This document shows, one piece after another, positions 1 to 13,075 of a stretch of DNA of 64,000 nt. A program made the position numbers and the translations under genes. Positions within the stretch are counted from its first letter, which is position 1, and each line of letters opens with the position of its first letter. The notes beneath the pieces are model-generated. The model saw nothing but the letters and a program-made list of their open reading frames with translations, ran no database searches and was not told where the DNA came from. Source of the stretch: Dryomyza anilis (Eukaryota > Arthropoda > Insecta > Diptera > Dryomyzidae). Location of the stretch: NCBI GenBank assembly GCA_951804985.1, contig OX638130.1, forward strand, positions 1 to 64,000, written 5' to 3'.

Positions 1-3000
1 TGCCAACTTGTCAATATTTACACATATTTATCCTTAAAGGATGCTGAATCTTGTCGAGTAACCGGTTTCTCTGTAACAAATTCCGTTAATAAGTTATCGT
101 GAAAACCCCTCAAAAGTGATACATTTGTCAAAATTATGACATATCACCTTACAAAACGGTTCAAATAGTTGGCTTCCTGAGTTGCCAACTTGTCAATATT
201 TACACATATTTATCCTTAAAGGATGCTGAATCTTGTCGAGTAACCGGTTTCTCTGTAACAAATTCCGTTAATAAGTTATCGTGAAAACCCTCAAAAGTGA
301 TACATTTGTCAAAATTATGACATATCACCTTACAAAACGGTTCAAAAGTGGCTTCCTGAGTTTGCCAACTTGTCAATATTTACACATATTTATCCTTAAA
401 GGATGCTGAATCTTGTCGAGTAACCGGTTTCTCTGTAACAAATTCCGTTAATAAGTTATCGTGAAAACCCCTCAAAAGTGATACATTTGTCAAAATTATG
501 ACATATCACCTTACAAAAACGTTCAAATAGTTGGCTTCCTGAGTTGCCAACTTGTCAATATTTACACATATTTATCCTTAAAGGATGCTGAATCTTGTCG
601 AGTAACCGGTTTCTCTGTAACAAATTCCGTTAATAAGTTATCGTGAAAACCCCTCAAAAGTGATACATTTGTCAAAATTATGACATATCACCTTACAAAA
701 CGGTTCAAATAGTTGGCTTCCTGAGTTGCCAACTTGTCAATATTACACATATTTATCCTTAAAGGATGCTGAATCTTGTCGAGTAACCGGTTTCTCTGTA
801 ACAAATTCCGTTAATAAGTTATCGTGAAACCCCTCAAAAGTGATACATTTGTCAAAATTATGACATATCACCTTACAAAACGGTTCAAATAGTTGGCTTC
901 CTGAGTTGCCAACTTGTCAATATTTACACATATTTATCCTTAAAGGATGCTGAATCTTGTCGAGTAACCGGTTTCTCTGTAACAAATTCCGTTAATAAGT
1001 TATCGTGAAAACCCCTCAAAAGTGATACATTTGTCAAAATTATGACATATCACCTTACAAAACGGTTCAAATAGTTGGCTTCCTGAGTTGCCAACTTGTC
1101 AATATTTACACATATTTATCCTTAAAGGATGCTGAATCTTGTCGAGTAACCGGTTTCTCTGTAACAAATTCCGTTAATAAGTTATCGTGAAAACCCCTCA
1201 AAAGTGATACATTTGTCAAAATTATGACATATCACCTTACAAAACGGTTCAAATAGTTGGCTTCCTGAGTTGCCAACTTGTCAATATTTACACATATTTA
1301 TCCTTAAAGGATGCTGAATCTTGTCGAGTAACCGGTTTCTCTGTAACAAATTCCGTTAATAAGTTATCGTGAAAACCCCTCAAAAGTGATACATTTGTCA
1401 AAATTATGACATATCACCTTACAAAACGGTTCAAATAGTTGGCTTCCTGAGTTGCCAACTTGTCAATATTTACACATATTTATCCTTAAAGGATGCTGAA
1501 TCTTGTCGAGTAACCGGTTTCTCTGTAACAAATTCCGTTAATAAGTTATCGTGAAAACCCCTCAAAAGTGATACATTTGTCAAAATTATGACATATCACC
1601 TTACAAAACGGTTCAAATAGTTGGCTTCCTGAGTTGCCAACTTGTCAATATTTACACATATTTATCCTTAAAGGATGCTGAATCTTGTCGAGTAACCGGT
1701 TTCTCTGTAACAAATTCCGTTAATAAGTTATCGTGAAAACCCCTCAAAAGTGATACATTTGTCAAAATTATGACATATCACCTTACAAAACGGTTCAAAT
1801 AGTTGGCTTCCTGAGTTGCCAACTTGTCAATATTTACACATATTTATCCTTAAAGGATGCTGAATCTTGTCGAGTAACCGGTTTCTCTGTAACAAATTCC
1901 GTTAATAAGTTATCGTGAAAACCCCTCAAAAGTGATACATTTGTCAAAATTATGACATATCACCTTACAAAACGGTTCAAATAGTTGGCTTCCTGAGTTG
2001 CCAACTTGTCAATATTTACACATATTTATCCTTAAAGGATGCTGAATCTTGTCGAGTAACCGGTTTCTCTGTAACAAATTCCGTTAATAAGTTATCGTGA
2101 AAACCCCTCAAAAGTGATACATTTGTCAAAATTATGACATATCACCTTACAAAACGGTTCAAATAGTTGGCTTCCTGAGTTGCCAACTTGTCAATATTTA
2201 CACATATTTATCCTTAAAGGATGCTGAATCTTGTCGAGTAACCGGTTTCTCTGTAACAAATTCCGTTAATAAGTTATCGTGAAAACCCCTCAAAAGTGAT
2301 ACATTTGTCAAAATTATGACATATCACCTTACAAAACGGTTCAAATAGTTGGCTTCCTGAGTTGCCAACTTGTCAATATTTACACATATTTATCCTTAAA
2401 GGATGCTGAATCTTGTCGAGTAACCGGTTTCTCTGTAACAAATTCCGTTAATAAGTTATCGTGAAAACCCCTCAAAAGTGATACATTTGTCAAAATTATG
2501 ACATATCACCTTACAAAACGGTTCAAATAGTTGGCTTCCTGAGTTGCCAACTTGTCAATATTTACACATATTTATCCTTAAAGGATGCTGAATCTTGTCG
2601 AGTAACCGGTTTCTCTGTAACAAATTCCGTTAATAAGTTATCGTGAAAACCCCTCAAAAGTGATACATTTGTCAAAATTATGACATATCACCTTACAAAA
2701 CGGTTCAAATAGTTGGCTTCCTGAGTTGCCAACTTGTCAATATTTACACATATTTATCCTTAAAGGATGCTGAATCTTGTCGAGTAACCGGTTTCTCTGT
2801 AACAAATTCCGTTAATAAGTTATCGTGAAAACCCCTCAAAAGTGATACATTTGTCAAAATTATGACATATCACCTTACAAAACGGTTCAAATAGTTGGCT
2901 TCCTGAGTTGCCAACTTGTCAATATTTACACATATTTATCCTTAAAGGATGCTGAATCTTGTCGAGTAACCGGTTTCTCTGTAACAAATTCCGTTAATAA

Positions 3001-6000
3001 GTTATCGTGAAAACCCCTCAAAAGTGATACATTTGTCAAAATTATGACATATCACCTTACAAAACGGTTCAAATAGTTGGCTTCCTGAGTTGCCAACTTG
3101 TCAATATTTACACATATTTATCCTTAAAGGATGCTGAATCTTGTCGAGTAACCGGTTTCTCTGTAACAAATTCCGTTAATAAGTTATCGTGAAAACCCCT
3201 CAAAAGTGATACATTTGTCAAAATTATGACATATCACCTTACAAAACGGTTCAAATAGTTGGCTTCCTGAGTTGCCAACTTGTCAATATTTACACATATT
3301 TATCCTTAAAGGATGCTGAATCTTGTCGAGTAACCGGTTTCTCTGTAACAAATTCCGTTAATAAGTTATCGTGAAAACCCCTCAAAAGTGATACATTTGT
3401 CAAAATTATGACATATCACCTTACAAAACGGTTCAAATAGTTGGCTTCCTGAGTTGCCAACTTGTCAATATTTACACATATTTATCCTTAAAGGATGCTG
3501 AATCTTGTCGAGTAACCGGTTTCTCTGTAACAAATTCCGTTAATAAGTTATCGTGAAAACCCCTCAAAAGTGATACATTTGTCAAAATTATGACATATCA
3601 CCTTACAAAACGGTTCAAATAGTTGGCTTCCTGAGTTGCCAACTTGTCAATATTTACACATATTTATCCTTAAAGGATGCTGAATCTTGTCGAGTAACCG
3701 GTTTCTCTGTAACAAATTCCGTTAATAAGTTATCGTGAAAACCCCTCAAAAGTGATACATTTGTCAAAATTATGACATATCACCTTACAAAACGGTTCAA
3801 ATAGTTGGCTTCCTGAGTTGCCAACTTGTCAATATTTACACATATTTATCCTTAAAGGATGCTGAATCTTGTCGAGTAACCGGTTTCTCTGTAACAAATT
3901 CCGTTAATAAGTTATCGTGAAAACCCCTCAAAAGTGATACATTTGTCAAAATTATGACATATCACCTTACAAAACGGTTCAAATAGTTGGCTTCCTGAGT
4001 TGCCAACTTGTCAATATTTACACATATTTATCCTTAAAGGATGCTGAATCTTGTCGAGTAACCGGTTTCTCTGTAACAAATTCCGTTAATAAGTTATCGT
4101 GAAAACCCCTCAAAAGTGATACATTTGTCAAAATTATGACATATCACCTTACAAAACGGTTCAAATAGTTGGCTTCCTGAGTTGCCAACTTGTCAATATT
4201 TACACATATTTATCCTTAAAGGATGCTGAATCTTGTCGAGTAACCGGTTTCTCTGTAACAAATTCCGTTAATAAGTTATCGTGAAAACCCCTCAAAAGTG
4301 ATACATTTGTCAAAATTATGACATATCACCTTACAAAACGGTTCAAATAGTTGGCTTCCTGAGTTGCCAACTTGTCAATATTTACACATATTTATCCTTA
4401 AAGGATGCTGAATCTTGTCGAGTAACCGGTTTCTCTGTAACAAATTCCGTTAATAAGTTATCGTGAAAACCCCTCAAAAGTGATACATTTGTCAAAATTA
4501 TGACATATCACCTTACAAAACGGTTCAAATAGTTGGCTTCCTGAGTTGCCAACTTGTCAATATTTACACATATTTATCCTTAAAGGATGCTGAATCTTGT
4601 CGAGTAACCGGTTTCTCTGTAACAAATTCCGTTAATAAGTTATCGTGAAAACCCCTCAAAAGTGATACATTTGTCAAAATTATGACATATCACCTTACAA
4701 AACGGTTCAAATAGTTGGCTTCCTGAGTTGCCAACTTGTCAATATTTACACATATTTATCCTTAAAGGATGCTGAATCTTGTCGAGTAACCGGTTTCTCT
4801 GTAACAAATTCCGTTAATAAGTTATCGTGAAAACCCCTCAAAAGTGATACATTTGTCAAAATTATGACATATCACCTTACAAAACGGTTCAAATAGTTGG
4901 CTTCCTGAGTTGCCAACTTGTCAATATTTACACATATTTATCCTTAAAGGATGCTGAATCTTGTCGAGTAACCGGTTTCTCTGTAACAAATTCCGTTAAT
5001 AAGTTATCGTGAAAACCCCTCAAAAGTGATACATTTGTCAAAATTATGACATATCACCTTACAAAACGGTTCAAATAGTTGGCTTCCTGAGTTGCCAACT
5101 TGTCAATATTTACACATATTTATCCTTAAAGGATGCTGAATCTTGTCGAGTAACCGGTTTCTCTGTAACAAATTCCGTTAATAAGTTATCGTGAAAACCC
5201 CTCAAAAGTGATACATTTGTCAAAATTATGACATATCACCTTACAAAACGGTTCAAATAGTTGGCTTCCTGAGTTGCCAACTTGTCAATATTTACACATA
5301 TTTATCCTTAAAGGATGCTGAATCTTGTCGAGTAACCGGTTTCTCTGTAACAAATTCCGTTAATAAGTTATCGTGAAAACCCCTCAAAAGTGATACATTT
5401 GTCAAAATTATGACATATCACCTTACAAAACGGTTCAAATAGTTGGCTTCCTGAGTTGCCAACTTGTCAATATTTACACATATTTATCCTTAAAGGATGC
5501 TGAATCTTGTCGAGTAACCGGTTTCTCTGTAACAAATTCCGTTAATAAGTTATCGTGAAAACCCCTCAAAAGTGATACATTTGTCAAAATTATGACATAT
5601 CACCTTACAAAACGGTTCAAATAGTTGGCTTCCTGAGTTGCCAACTTGTCAATATTTACACATATTTATCCTTAAAGGATGCTGAATCTTGTCGAGTAAC
5701 CGGTTTCTCTGTAACAAATTCCGTTAATAAGTTATCGTGAAAACCCCTCAAAAGTGATACATTTGTCAAAATTATGACATATCACCTTACAAAACGGTTC
5801 AAATAGTTGGCTTCCTGAGTTGCCAACTTGTCAATATTTACACATATTTATCCTTAAAGGATGCTGAATCTTGTCGAGTAACCGGTTTCTCTGTAACAAA
5901 TTCCGTTAATAAGTTATCGTGAAAACCCCTCAAAAGTGATACATTTGTCAAAATTATGACATATCACCTTACAAAACGGTTCAAATAGTTGGCTTCCTGA

Positions 6001-8099
6001 GTTGCCAACTTGTCAATATTTACACATATTTATCCTTAAAGGATGCTGAATCTTGTCGAGTAACCGGTTTCTCTGTAACAAATTCCGTTAATAAGTTATC
6101 GTGAAAACCCCTCAAAAGTGATACATTTGTCAAAATTATGACATATCACCTTACAAAACGGTTCAAATAGTTGGCTTCCTGAGTTGCCAACTTGTCAATA
6201 TTTACACATATTTATCCTTAAAGGATGCTGAATCTTGTCGAGTAACCGGTTTCTCTGTAACAAATTCCGTTAATAAGTTATCGTGAAAACCCCTCAAAAG
6301 TGATACATTTGTCAAAATTATGACATATCACCTTACAAAACGGTTCAAATAGTTGGCTTCCTGAGTTGCCAACTTGTCAATATTTACACATATTTATCCT
6401 TAAAGGATGCTGAATCTTGTCGAGTAACCGGTTTCTCTGTAACAAATTCCGTTAATAAGTTATCGTGAAAACCCCTCAAAAGTGATACATTTGTCAAAAT
6501 TATGACATATCACCTTACAAAACGGTTCAAATAGTTGGCTTCCTGAGTTGCCAACTTGTCAATATTTACACATATTTATCCTTAAAGGATGCTGAATCTT
6601 GTCGAGTAACCGGTTTCTCTGTAACAAATTCCGTTAATAAGTTATCGTGAAAACCCCTCAAAAGTGATACATTTGTCAAAATTATGACATATCACCTTAC
6701 AAAACGGTTCAAATAGTTGGCTTCCTGAGTTGCCAACTTGTCAATATTTACACATATTTATCCTTAAAGGATGCTGAATCTTGTCGAGTAACCGGTTTCT
6801 CTGTAACAAATTCCGTTAATAAGTTATCGTGAAAACCCCTCAAAAGTGATACATTTGTCAAAATTATGACATATCACCTTACAAAACGGTTCAAATAGTT
6901 GGCTTCCTGAGTTGCCAACTTGTCAATATTTACACATATTTATCCTTAAAGGATGCTGAATCTTGTCGAGTAACCGGTTTCTCTGTAACAAATTCCGTTA
7001 ATAAGTTATCGTGAAAACCCCTCAAAAGTGATACATTTGTCAAAATTATGACATATCACCTTACAAAACGGTTCAAATAGTTGGCTTCCTGAGTTGCCAA
7101 CTTGTCAATATTTACACATATTTATCCTTAAAGGATGCTGAATCTTGTCGAGTAACCGGTTTCTCTGTAACAAATTCCGTTAATAAGTTATCGTGAAAAC
7201 CCCTCAAAAGTGATACATTTGTCAAAATTATGACATATCACCTTACAAAACGGTTCAAATAGTTGGCTTCCTGAGTTGCCAACTTGTCAATATTTACACA
7301 TATTTATCCTTAAAGGATGCTGAATCTTGTCGAGTAACCGGTTTCTCTGTAACAAATTCCGTTAATAAGTTATCGTGAAAACCCCTCAAAAGTGATACAT
7401 TTGTCAAAATTATGACATATCACCTTACAAAACGGTTCAAATAGTTGGCTTCCTGAGTTGCCAACTTGTCAATATTTACACATATTTATCCTTAAAGGAT
7501 GCTGAATCTTGTCGAGTAACCGGTTTCTCTGTAACAAATTCCGTTAATAAGTTATCGTGAAAACCCCTCAAAAGTGATACATTTGTCAAAATTATGACAT
7601 ATCACCTTACAAAACGGTTCAAATAGTTGGCTTCCTGAGTTGCCAACTTGTCAATATTTACACATATTTATCCTTAAAGGATGCTGAATCTTGTCGAGTA
7701 ACCGGTTTCTCTGTAACAAATTCCGTTAATAAGTTATCGTGAAAACCCCTCAAAAGTGATACATTTGTCAAAATTATGACATATCACCTTACAAAACGGT
7801 TCAAATAGTTGGCTTCCTGAGTTGCCAACTTGTCAATATTTACACATATTTATCCTTAAAGGATGCTGAATCTTGTCGAGTAACCGGTTTCTCTGTAACA
7901 AATTCCGTTAATAAGTTATCGTGAAAACCCCTCAAAAGTGATACATTTGTCAAAATTATGACATATCACCTTACAAAACGGTTCAAATAGTTGGCTTCCT
8001 GAGTTGCCAACTTGTCAATATTTACACATATTTATCCTTAAAGGATGCTGAATCTTGTCGAGTAACCGGTTTCTCTGTAACAAATTCCGTTCGTGAAAA
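1..8099. repeat. 182-bp satellite DNA array, about 44.5 monomers
   Basis: Head-to-tail tandem array that is already running at the window edge. Counting from TGCCAACTTG, monomers start at 1, 183, 363, 545, 727, 907 and 1089, and then every 182 bp exactly to 8005. From about 907 on I see essentially no variation. The first five monomers carry small indels, for example one C lost from the CCCC run in the second and two single-base losses in the fifth. Each monomer has three short dyads: ATCCTTAAAGGAT (30-42 in the first copy), AACCGGTT (60-67) and TGTCA-N6-TGACA (126-141). No reading frame persists. The length suits nucleosome-scale centromeric or pericentromeric satellite, but that role is inference. 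The last monomer is partial: it lacks about 10 bp after CAAATTCCGT (8081-8090) and ends near 8099. Confidence 0.97.
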
Positions 8100-8833
8100 A
8101 ACCACAAAATTAACTGAATGTCAGGGATTAAAAAAAACATATATATAATTCTGTTCTGGCTTCTGTGCCCATGTATATTCCTGTGTTGTGCTGAATTCTC
8201 GCGAAAATTGCCCCCCCTATGCCCCCCCACGGAATTCTAGCTATAACAACATGCGTAAATAACGCACGCTGCAAACAACACTTTCCCTGTACTGCTTTGA
8301 ATCTTCTACTTATGCAAGCTCATGATCAATTTGGGCCTTACGAATTATATACGTATAGTCTTTCGAGAAAAATAAAACAAAACAGTTTTAAAGCTTTGTA
8401 ACAAAAAAAGTTACAAAGGTTTAGGTAATTGCTATTTGCCCCTAAAAGTATGCTTCTCATTTTACTTCCGGTCAAAATTAGCTTAGTTCTTTCTTTCTAA
8501 ATAATAGAATAATAATAGAATAATAAGATTACGCATTGCGCATGTACACCCTGTATTGATGACGTCAAAAAGTATGGAATGTCAAGTAAAGGAAATTTAA
8601 ATTTAGACATTTCACAAATAACAAATATTTATTTGATTGAAATTTTTTTTTACATTTTTGCCCAATCAAATTGGTGGGAAGCAGGCTTCCGGCAGTTTCC
8701 TTAGTGGGTGTATCAACTATCGTGCTGATCAAGACATTGCTGTACATGGGCATGGGTGGATGACAGTTAATTTAAATTTCATATCTAAAATATATATTTG
8801 TTATCCTGACGGACCGAAGCTACACAAATTTTC
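8100..8833. other. AT-rich flank with no recognisable gene
   Basis: Sequence between the satellite and the first transposase relic. It has homopolymer C and A runs (near 8210-8230 and 8130) and no sustained coding signal. Short frames here lack any family motif. The last 200 bases may belong to the 5' untranslated part of the following transposon, but I cannot find its terminal repeat. Confidence 0.5.
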
Positions 8834-9496
8834 ATGGATTGAAAGATATACGAGCCAACAACGAGTCGAAATTATTAAAATTTACTACCGAAATTCGGAG
8901 TCAGTGGCCTCAACGTTAAGAGCGCTACGTCCAATTTATGGTCGTCATAATCGTCCTAGCAGATCAACAATTGAGCGTCTAGTGGAAAAATTTGAATCCA
9001 CAGGCACAGAACAAAATGTTCCCGTGCCAGTGAGACAAAGAAGTGCCCGTAGTGTCGAGAATATTGCTGCCGCTGAGGCTTCAGTTGAAGAAAGCCCAAA
9101 TGTGTCTCTCACACGTCGTTCTCAATCATTGGGTATATCTGTGACGTACTTGTGGCGAATTTTGCGAACAAAATCAAATTGACGCAAGAACTGAAGCCGT
9201 TTGACCACCAGAAGCGTCGTATGTTCGTGAATTGGGCTGAGCAACAACTTGAAAATGATTCGGATTTTCAACGAAAAATCATCTTCAGCGATGAGGCTCA
9301 TTTATGGCTGAATGGCTTCGTCAATAACCAAAATATGCGTTATTGGTCAGACAGCAATCCACACGTACTCCATGAGTCATCATTGCATCCCGAAAAAATT
9401 GCGGTTTGGTGCGATTTATGGGCCGGCGGCGTCATTGGGCCGTACTTCTTTCGTGATGATCAAGACCGGCACGTTACTGTGAATGGGAATCGCTAC
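8834..9496 (+). pseudogene. Tc1/mariner-superfamily transposase relic, copy 1
   Basis: Broken transposase of an IS630-Tc1-mariner element, which in intact form cuts and pastes the element at TA sites. The N-terminal part reads ERYTSQQRVEIIKIYYRN and continues into a helix-turn-helix (SVASTLRALRP ... RSTIERLVEKF), the DNA-binding half. After about 9165 the frame shifts. Against copy 2 (13239-13632), 22 bases are missing between GCGAA and CAAAATC. The other frame then carries the start of the DDE domain: KPFDHQKRRMFVNWAEQQ, then IIFSDEAHLWLNGF with the first catalytic Asp at about 9290, then WAGGVIGPYFF. An ATG at 8834 is one base out of frame with ERYTS, so the original start was probably there and a base was gained. 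The second and third catalytic acids are absent, because the copy stops after GNRY where an inverted-repeat element begins. Subfamily (DD34D, DD37D, DD41D) cannot be set without them. Confidence 0.85.
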
Positions 9497-10211
9497 CATC
9501 TCAGAAATTAATGAAATTTTGCAGGATGGTTTTATGACTTTAACTTAAGAAAAACCCAATATTTAAGTTTCCTAACTGCTTTGAAATATGAAAAATTCAC
9601 AAAAAATAAGTTCAAAAAAGCTCAGCCTAAAGATCTATATTTACGGTTGGTCACCAAACAAATATGGTCACCCCAATCAATTATTATTTTTAAAAACTAT
9701 AAAATTAATTTTAATGGCTTTTATAGTTTAATAACCTTACAAAGAAAATAATTACAACATTTTATAATAAAAATTTCGTATGAAAATGTCTACTTTATAA
9801 AACATTTATATTAATAACTTGGGAAGCAGTCCGAACACCACTCTGAAGTTTTTACAGTTTGTTGCCAACATACATTTTTTTTTTAAATTTTTAAAAAAGG
9901 GAGTTATAGAGATAATTATTTTTTAATAATATTACGATTATTATCTACCTATGGTCACAATAATATTAAAAATTTTAATATTGCCATTTTTGTTCATTTT
10001 TATAACATTTACATGGCCGTTTAAATGGTTTCAATAATTTAATTATTTCCTAAGTTAAAGTAAGTTAAGCTAGCGCAATTTTGTGCATTTTTTGTGAGTT
10101 TTTCATATTTCAAGGACTTATATCTCAGAACCCAGTGCAGTTAGGAAACTGAAATTTTAGGTTTTTCTAAAGTTTAAGTCATAAAACCATCCTACTAAAT
10201 TTCTGAGATGG
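9497..10211. mobile_element. Inverted-repeat (foldback/MITE-like) element
   Basis: Imperfect long terminal inverted repeats of about 115-130 bp. The left arm (9497-9612) starts CATCTCAGAAATT and the right arm ends AATTT-CTGAGATG at 10210. Shared blocks include GGATGGTTTTATGACTT, GTTTCCTAACTGC and TGAAATATGAAAAA. The left arm lacks about 24 bp present in the right arm. The core is AT-rich, has two small internal hairpins and no coding capacity. It interrupts the transposase relic just after the GNRY codons, yet the right flank does not resume the transposase and no target duplication is visible, so a deletion accompanied or followed insertion. Superfamily unassigned. Confidence 0.7.
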
Positions 10212-10338
10212 AGCTGACAAAATTTTATAATTTTTAGTTGGTTTGATGTGGATAACTCATTCGATTATTTCTTTTATAATATAATAACAAAAATATAGTT
10301 GCAAAGTGGATATTTGATTCTGGTTTACATTGTTTTTA

Positions 10339-10770
10339 TACCCTACACCTATGAGGTACAGGGTATATTAAGTTTGTGCAGATATTGTAACGTATCGTAG
10401 CCGGTATAGAAAAGTATGTATATTCTTGATCAACATCACTACCTGAGTCCGTTCAGCTATGTCTGTCCGTCTGTCTTGCTGTCCGTATAAACGGAAACTT
10501 GAGAAATACTGGTCAGAATGCAATGAAATTTGGTTACAGTATGTTTTATTCAAAAGTAGTTTGTGCAGATATTGTAACGTATCGTAGCCGGTATGGAAAA
10601 GTATATATATTCTTAATCAACATCACTCCTGAGTCCGTTTAGTTATGTCCGTCCGTCCGTCTGTCTGCCTGTCTGTCCGTCTGTCTTGCTGTCTGTATAA
10701 ACGAAAACTAGAGAAATACTGGTCAGAATGCAATGAAATTTGGTTACATTATGTTTTATTCAAAAGTAGG
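10339..10770 (+). repeat. GTCY-rich dipteran interspersed repeat (mini-me-like), partly duplicated
   Basis: Starts with TTTTTATACCCT and a near-palindrome TACCCTACACCT-ATGAGGTACAGGGTA. It then has TATATATTCTTGATCAACATC and a run of GTCCGTCTGTCTG-type tetranucleotides, the layout of the widespread Dipteran repeats called mini-me. A 187-bp stretch starting TTTGTGCAGATATTG (about 10373) recurs immediately at about 10560 with a longer GTCY run. No protein is encoded. Family name is by resemblance only. Confidence 0.6.
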
Positions 10771-10888
10771 AACTTAGTTTGAAAATGAGTTGAATCGTTT
10801 AACATCCCAATCTAGTCCCATTTTTTTTAACTCTTTTGGAACAAATACCTCGAAAACTATTCAAGATATATATAAAAATATATATAAA

Positions 10889-11333
10889 ATCAAATCAATG
10901 AAATATAAGCGAAATATAAGCGTCCGCCCACTTTTATTTTTCAAAATTTTGTTTATTACTTTTTTTTACTTACCCATGAGACCGACCTAACTTTCCCAAC
11001 TCGTTTTTTGTATTTCACTTATTTTTTACTTTTTTTTCAAACATTTACATTTTTACACTTATTTCTTTTCTATTTTATGGAAATCTAATTTTAAAACATT
11101 GTTTAATTTACAAACAATTAATTTAAGCACTCTTTGTAAGTTTTTAAAACTTGCAAAAATATGCATGAAATCAACAATTTGTGAATTAATTTTACTTCAT
11201 TCATATTTTTTGCTCACTATATATATTAACGACACTTTTATTATTATTTAAATTAAATTATTGCACATTTTTTGAACACTTTTTAATAATTTTAACACTT
11301 TCAACAACTCACTTAATCGATTAAATTAAACTC
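10889..11333. repeat. 445-bp direct repeat, left copy
   Basis: Begins ATCAAATCAATGAAATATAA and ends at TTAAATTAAACTC. It is AT-rich with the phrases CGTCCGCCCACTTTTATT and CATGAGACCGACCTAAC. It is followed by a 20-bp spacer and an almost identical second copy (period 465 bp). It is not bounded by TG/CA ends, so an LTR reading is not supported. Confidence 0.85.
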
Positions 11334-11353
11334 ACTTAATCGATTAAATAAAA

Positions 11354-11798
11354 ATCAAATCAATGAAATATAAGCGAAATATAAGCGTCCGCCCACTTTT
11401 ATTTTTCAAAATTTTGTTTATTACTTTTTTTTACTTACCCATGAGACCGACCTAACTTTCCCAACTCGTTTTTTGTATTTCACGTATTTTTCACTTTTTT
11501 TTCAAACATTTACATTTTTACACTTATTTCTTTTCTATTTTATGGAAATCTAATTTTAAAACATTGTTTAATTTACAAACAATTAATTTAAGCACTCTTT
11601 GTAAGTTTTTAAAACTTGCAAAAATATGCATGAAATCAACAATTTGTGAATTAATTTTACTTCATTCATATTTTTTGCTCACTATATATATTAACGACAC
11701 TTTTATTATTATTTAAATTAAATTATTGCACATTTTTTGAACACTTTTTAATACTTTTAACACTTTCAACAACTCACTTAATCGATTAAATTAAACTC
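11354..11798. repeat. 445-bp direct repeat, right copy
   Basis: Same unit as 10889-11333. I saw only a few substitutions, for example CACGTATTTTTCAC where the left copy has CACTTATTTTTTAC. The near identity implies a recent local duplication of anonymous AT-rich DNA. Confidence 0.85.
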
Positions 11799-12644
11799 GC
11801 GAGACTAAACATGTTCTAGACAACCGTGACGACGTCAACGCAGACTTGCAATAAACTGACCGCGGCAGAGAGAAAGACCGTAAGAGTACTGGCTGCGTGC
11901 ACTCATTAATGCAAATGATTAGAAATTATTTCTCACATTATTGTTGTTGTTGTACAAATGCAAAGCAATCAAAGGTACGCACAAAATATTACAAAATAAA
12001 TCATGTTTTTCACAATCAAGTTAGACAATTTTGGTTTTTAAACATTTCTATATTAACATTGCATTTATTTGTTAACTATTTTATGAAATAATAATGTTAT
12101 TTAAACATTAATTAAATCTCATTTAGTAGTTGAACTTGCATAAACTAAATTTTAAATTTTTTTCTTTTTTTTACATTAAAACCCACTAACGATTAGTCTA
12201 GAAAACACTTTTTTTATTATAAATATTCAATAAATTAATGTTTTATACAAATTTTACAATTTTTTTTAACTATTATTAAGAACCCACAAAAAATGTGCGA
12301 CAATTAAGACAACCGACGCAGGCGTAGACACACAATAAACTGAACAAAGCAATGCTGTGGGGGGAGTAAGAGGCATGGGAGGGAGCATACGCAAATTATT
12401 AGCAATTGAGCGTTGTTTTTGTTTTTATACATGAATAACGGATTGACAGGTGAGCACAATTAATGGGAGAAATGTTGTTCTTCTCGTGTTCTTCTTATAA
12501 ATATATTTGATGAATTGGTTTTCGGAGGCAATTTTATGAGAGTGTCTCTAAACTTTTGAAAATAATGGGCAACTATTATAAAACATATACAAAAGCAATT
12601 GTAATATTTCAATGTTCGAGCCGATAATTTGAAAATTCTAATTT
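11799..12644. other. AT-rich DNA holding an old diverged duplication
   Basis: No gene is visible. A GC-richer block at about 11815-11935 (GACAACCG, GCAGACTTGCAATAAACTGA, then AATGCAAATGATTAG) reappears in diverged form at about 12305-12430 (GACAACCGACGCAGGCGTAG, CACAATAAACTGA, then ACGCAAATTATTAG). This pair is a much older relative of the duplication just upstream. Function unknown. Confidence 0.45.
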
Positions 12645-13075
12645 ATAGTGAAAAATTGCATTTTAGTGAAAAATTTAATTTGTAGAGATAAATTGAATCT
12701 GTAGGGATAAATTGAATTTGTAGGGATAAATTGAGTTTTTAGTGAAAAATTGAATTTTAATTGCGAAAATTGAGTTTTTAGTAAAAATTGAATTTTTAGT
12801 GAAACATTGAATTGTTATGGAAAAATTAAATTTTTAGTGTAATTTGATTTTTTAGTGAAAAATTTAATTTTTAGTTGAAAATTTAATTTTTAGTGAACAA
12901 TTAAATTTTAAGTGAAAAATTTATTTTTTAGTGAAAATTAAATTTTTAGTAAAAATTGAATTTTTAGTGGAAAATTGGATTTTTAGTGATAAATTGAATT
13001 TTTATTGAAAATTGGATTTTTAGGAAAGAATTGAATTTTTTAAATTTAGTTTTAAATGAATATGGGATTTTAGTT
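12645..13075. repeat. Degenerate minisatellite, unit about 17-20 bp
   Basis: A loosely repeated phrase close to TTTTTAGTGAAAAATTGAA occurs about 20 times, with many substitutions and variable unit length (variants TTGTAGGGATAAATTGAA and TTTTAGTAAAAATTGAA). The minus-strand frame here only translates the repeat. Confidence 0.85.

Noticed and set aside
1..8099. CRISPR-like regular array
   Set aside because: Monomers are identical along their whole 182 bp, with no alternating repeat and unique spacer. This is a satellite.
10889..11798. Pair of LTRs
   Set aside because: Only a 20-bp spacer separates the copies and they lack TG/CA ends, so a plain duplication is preferred.
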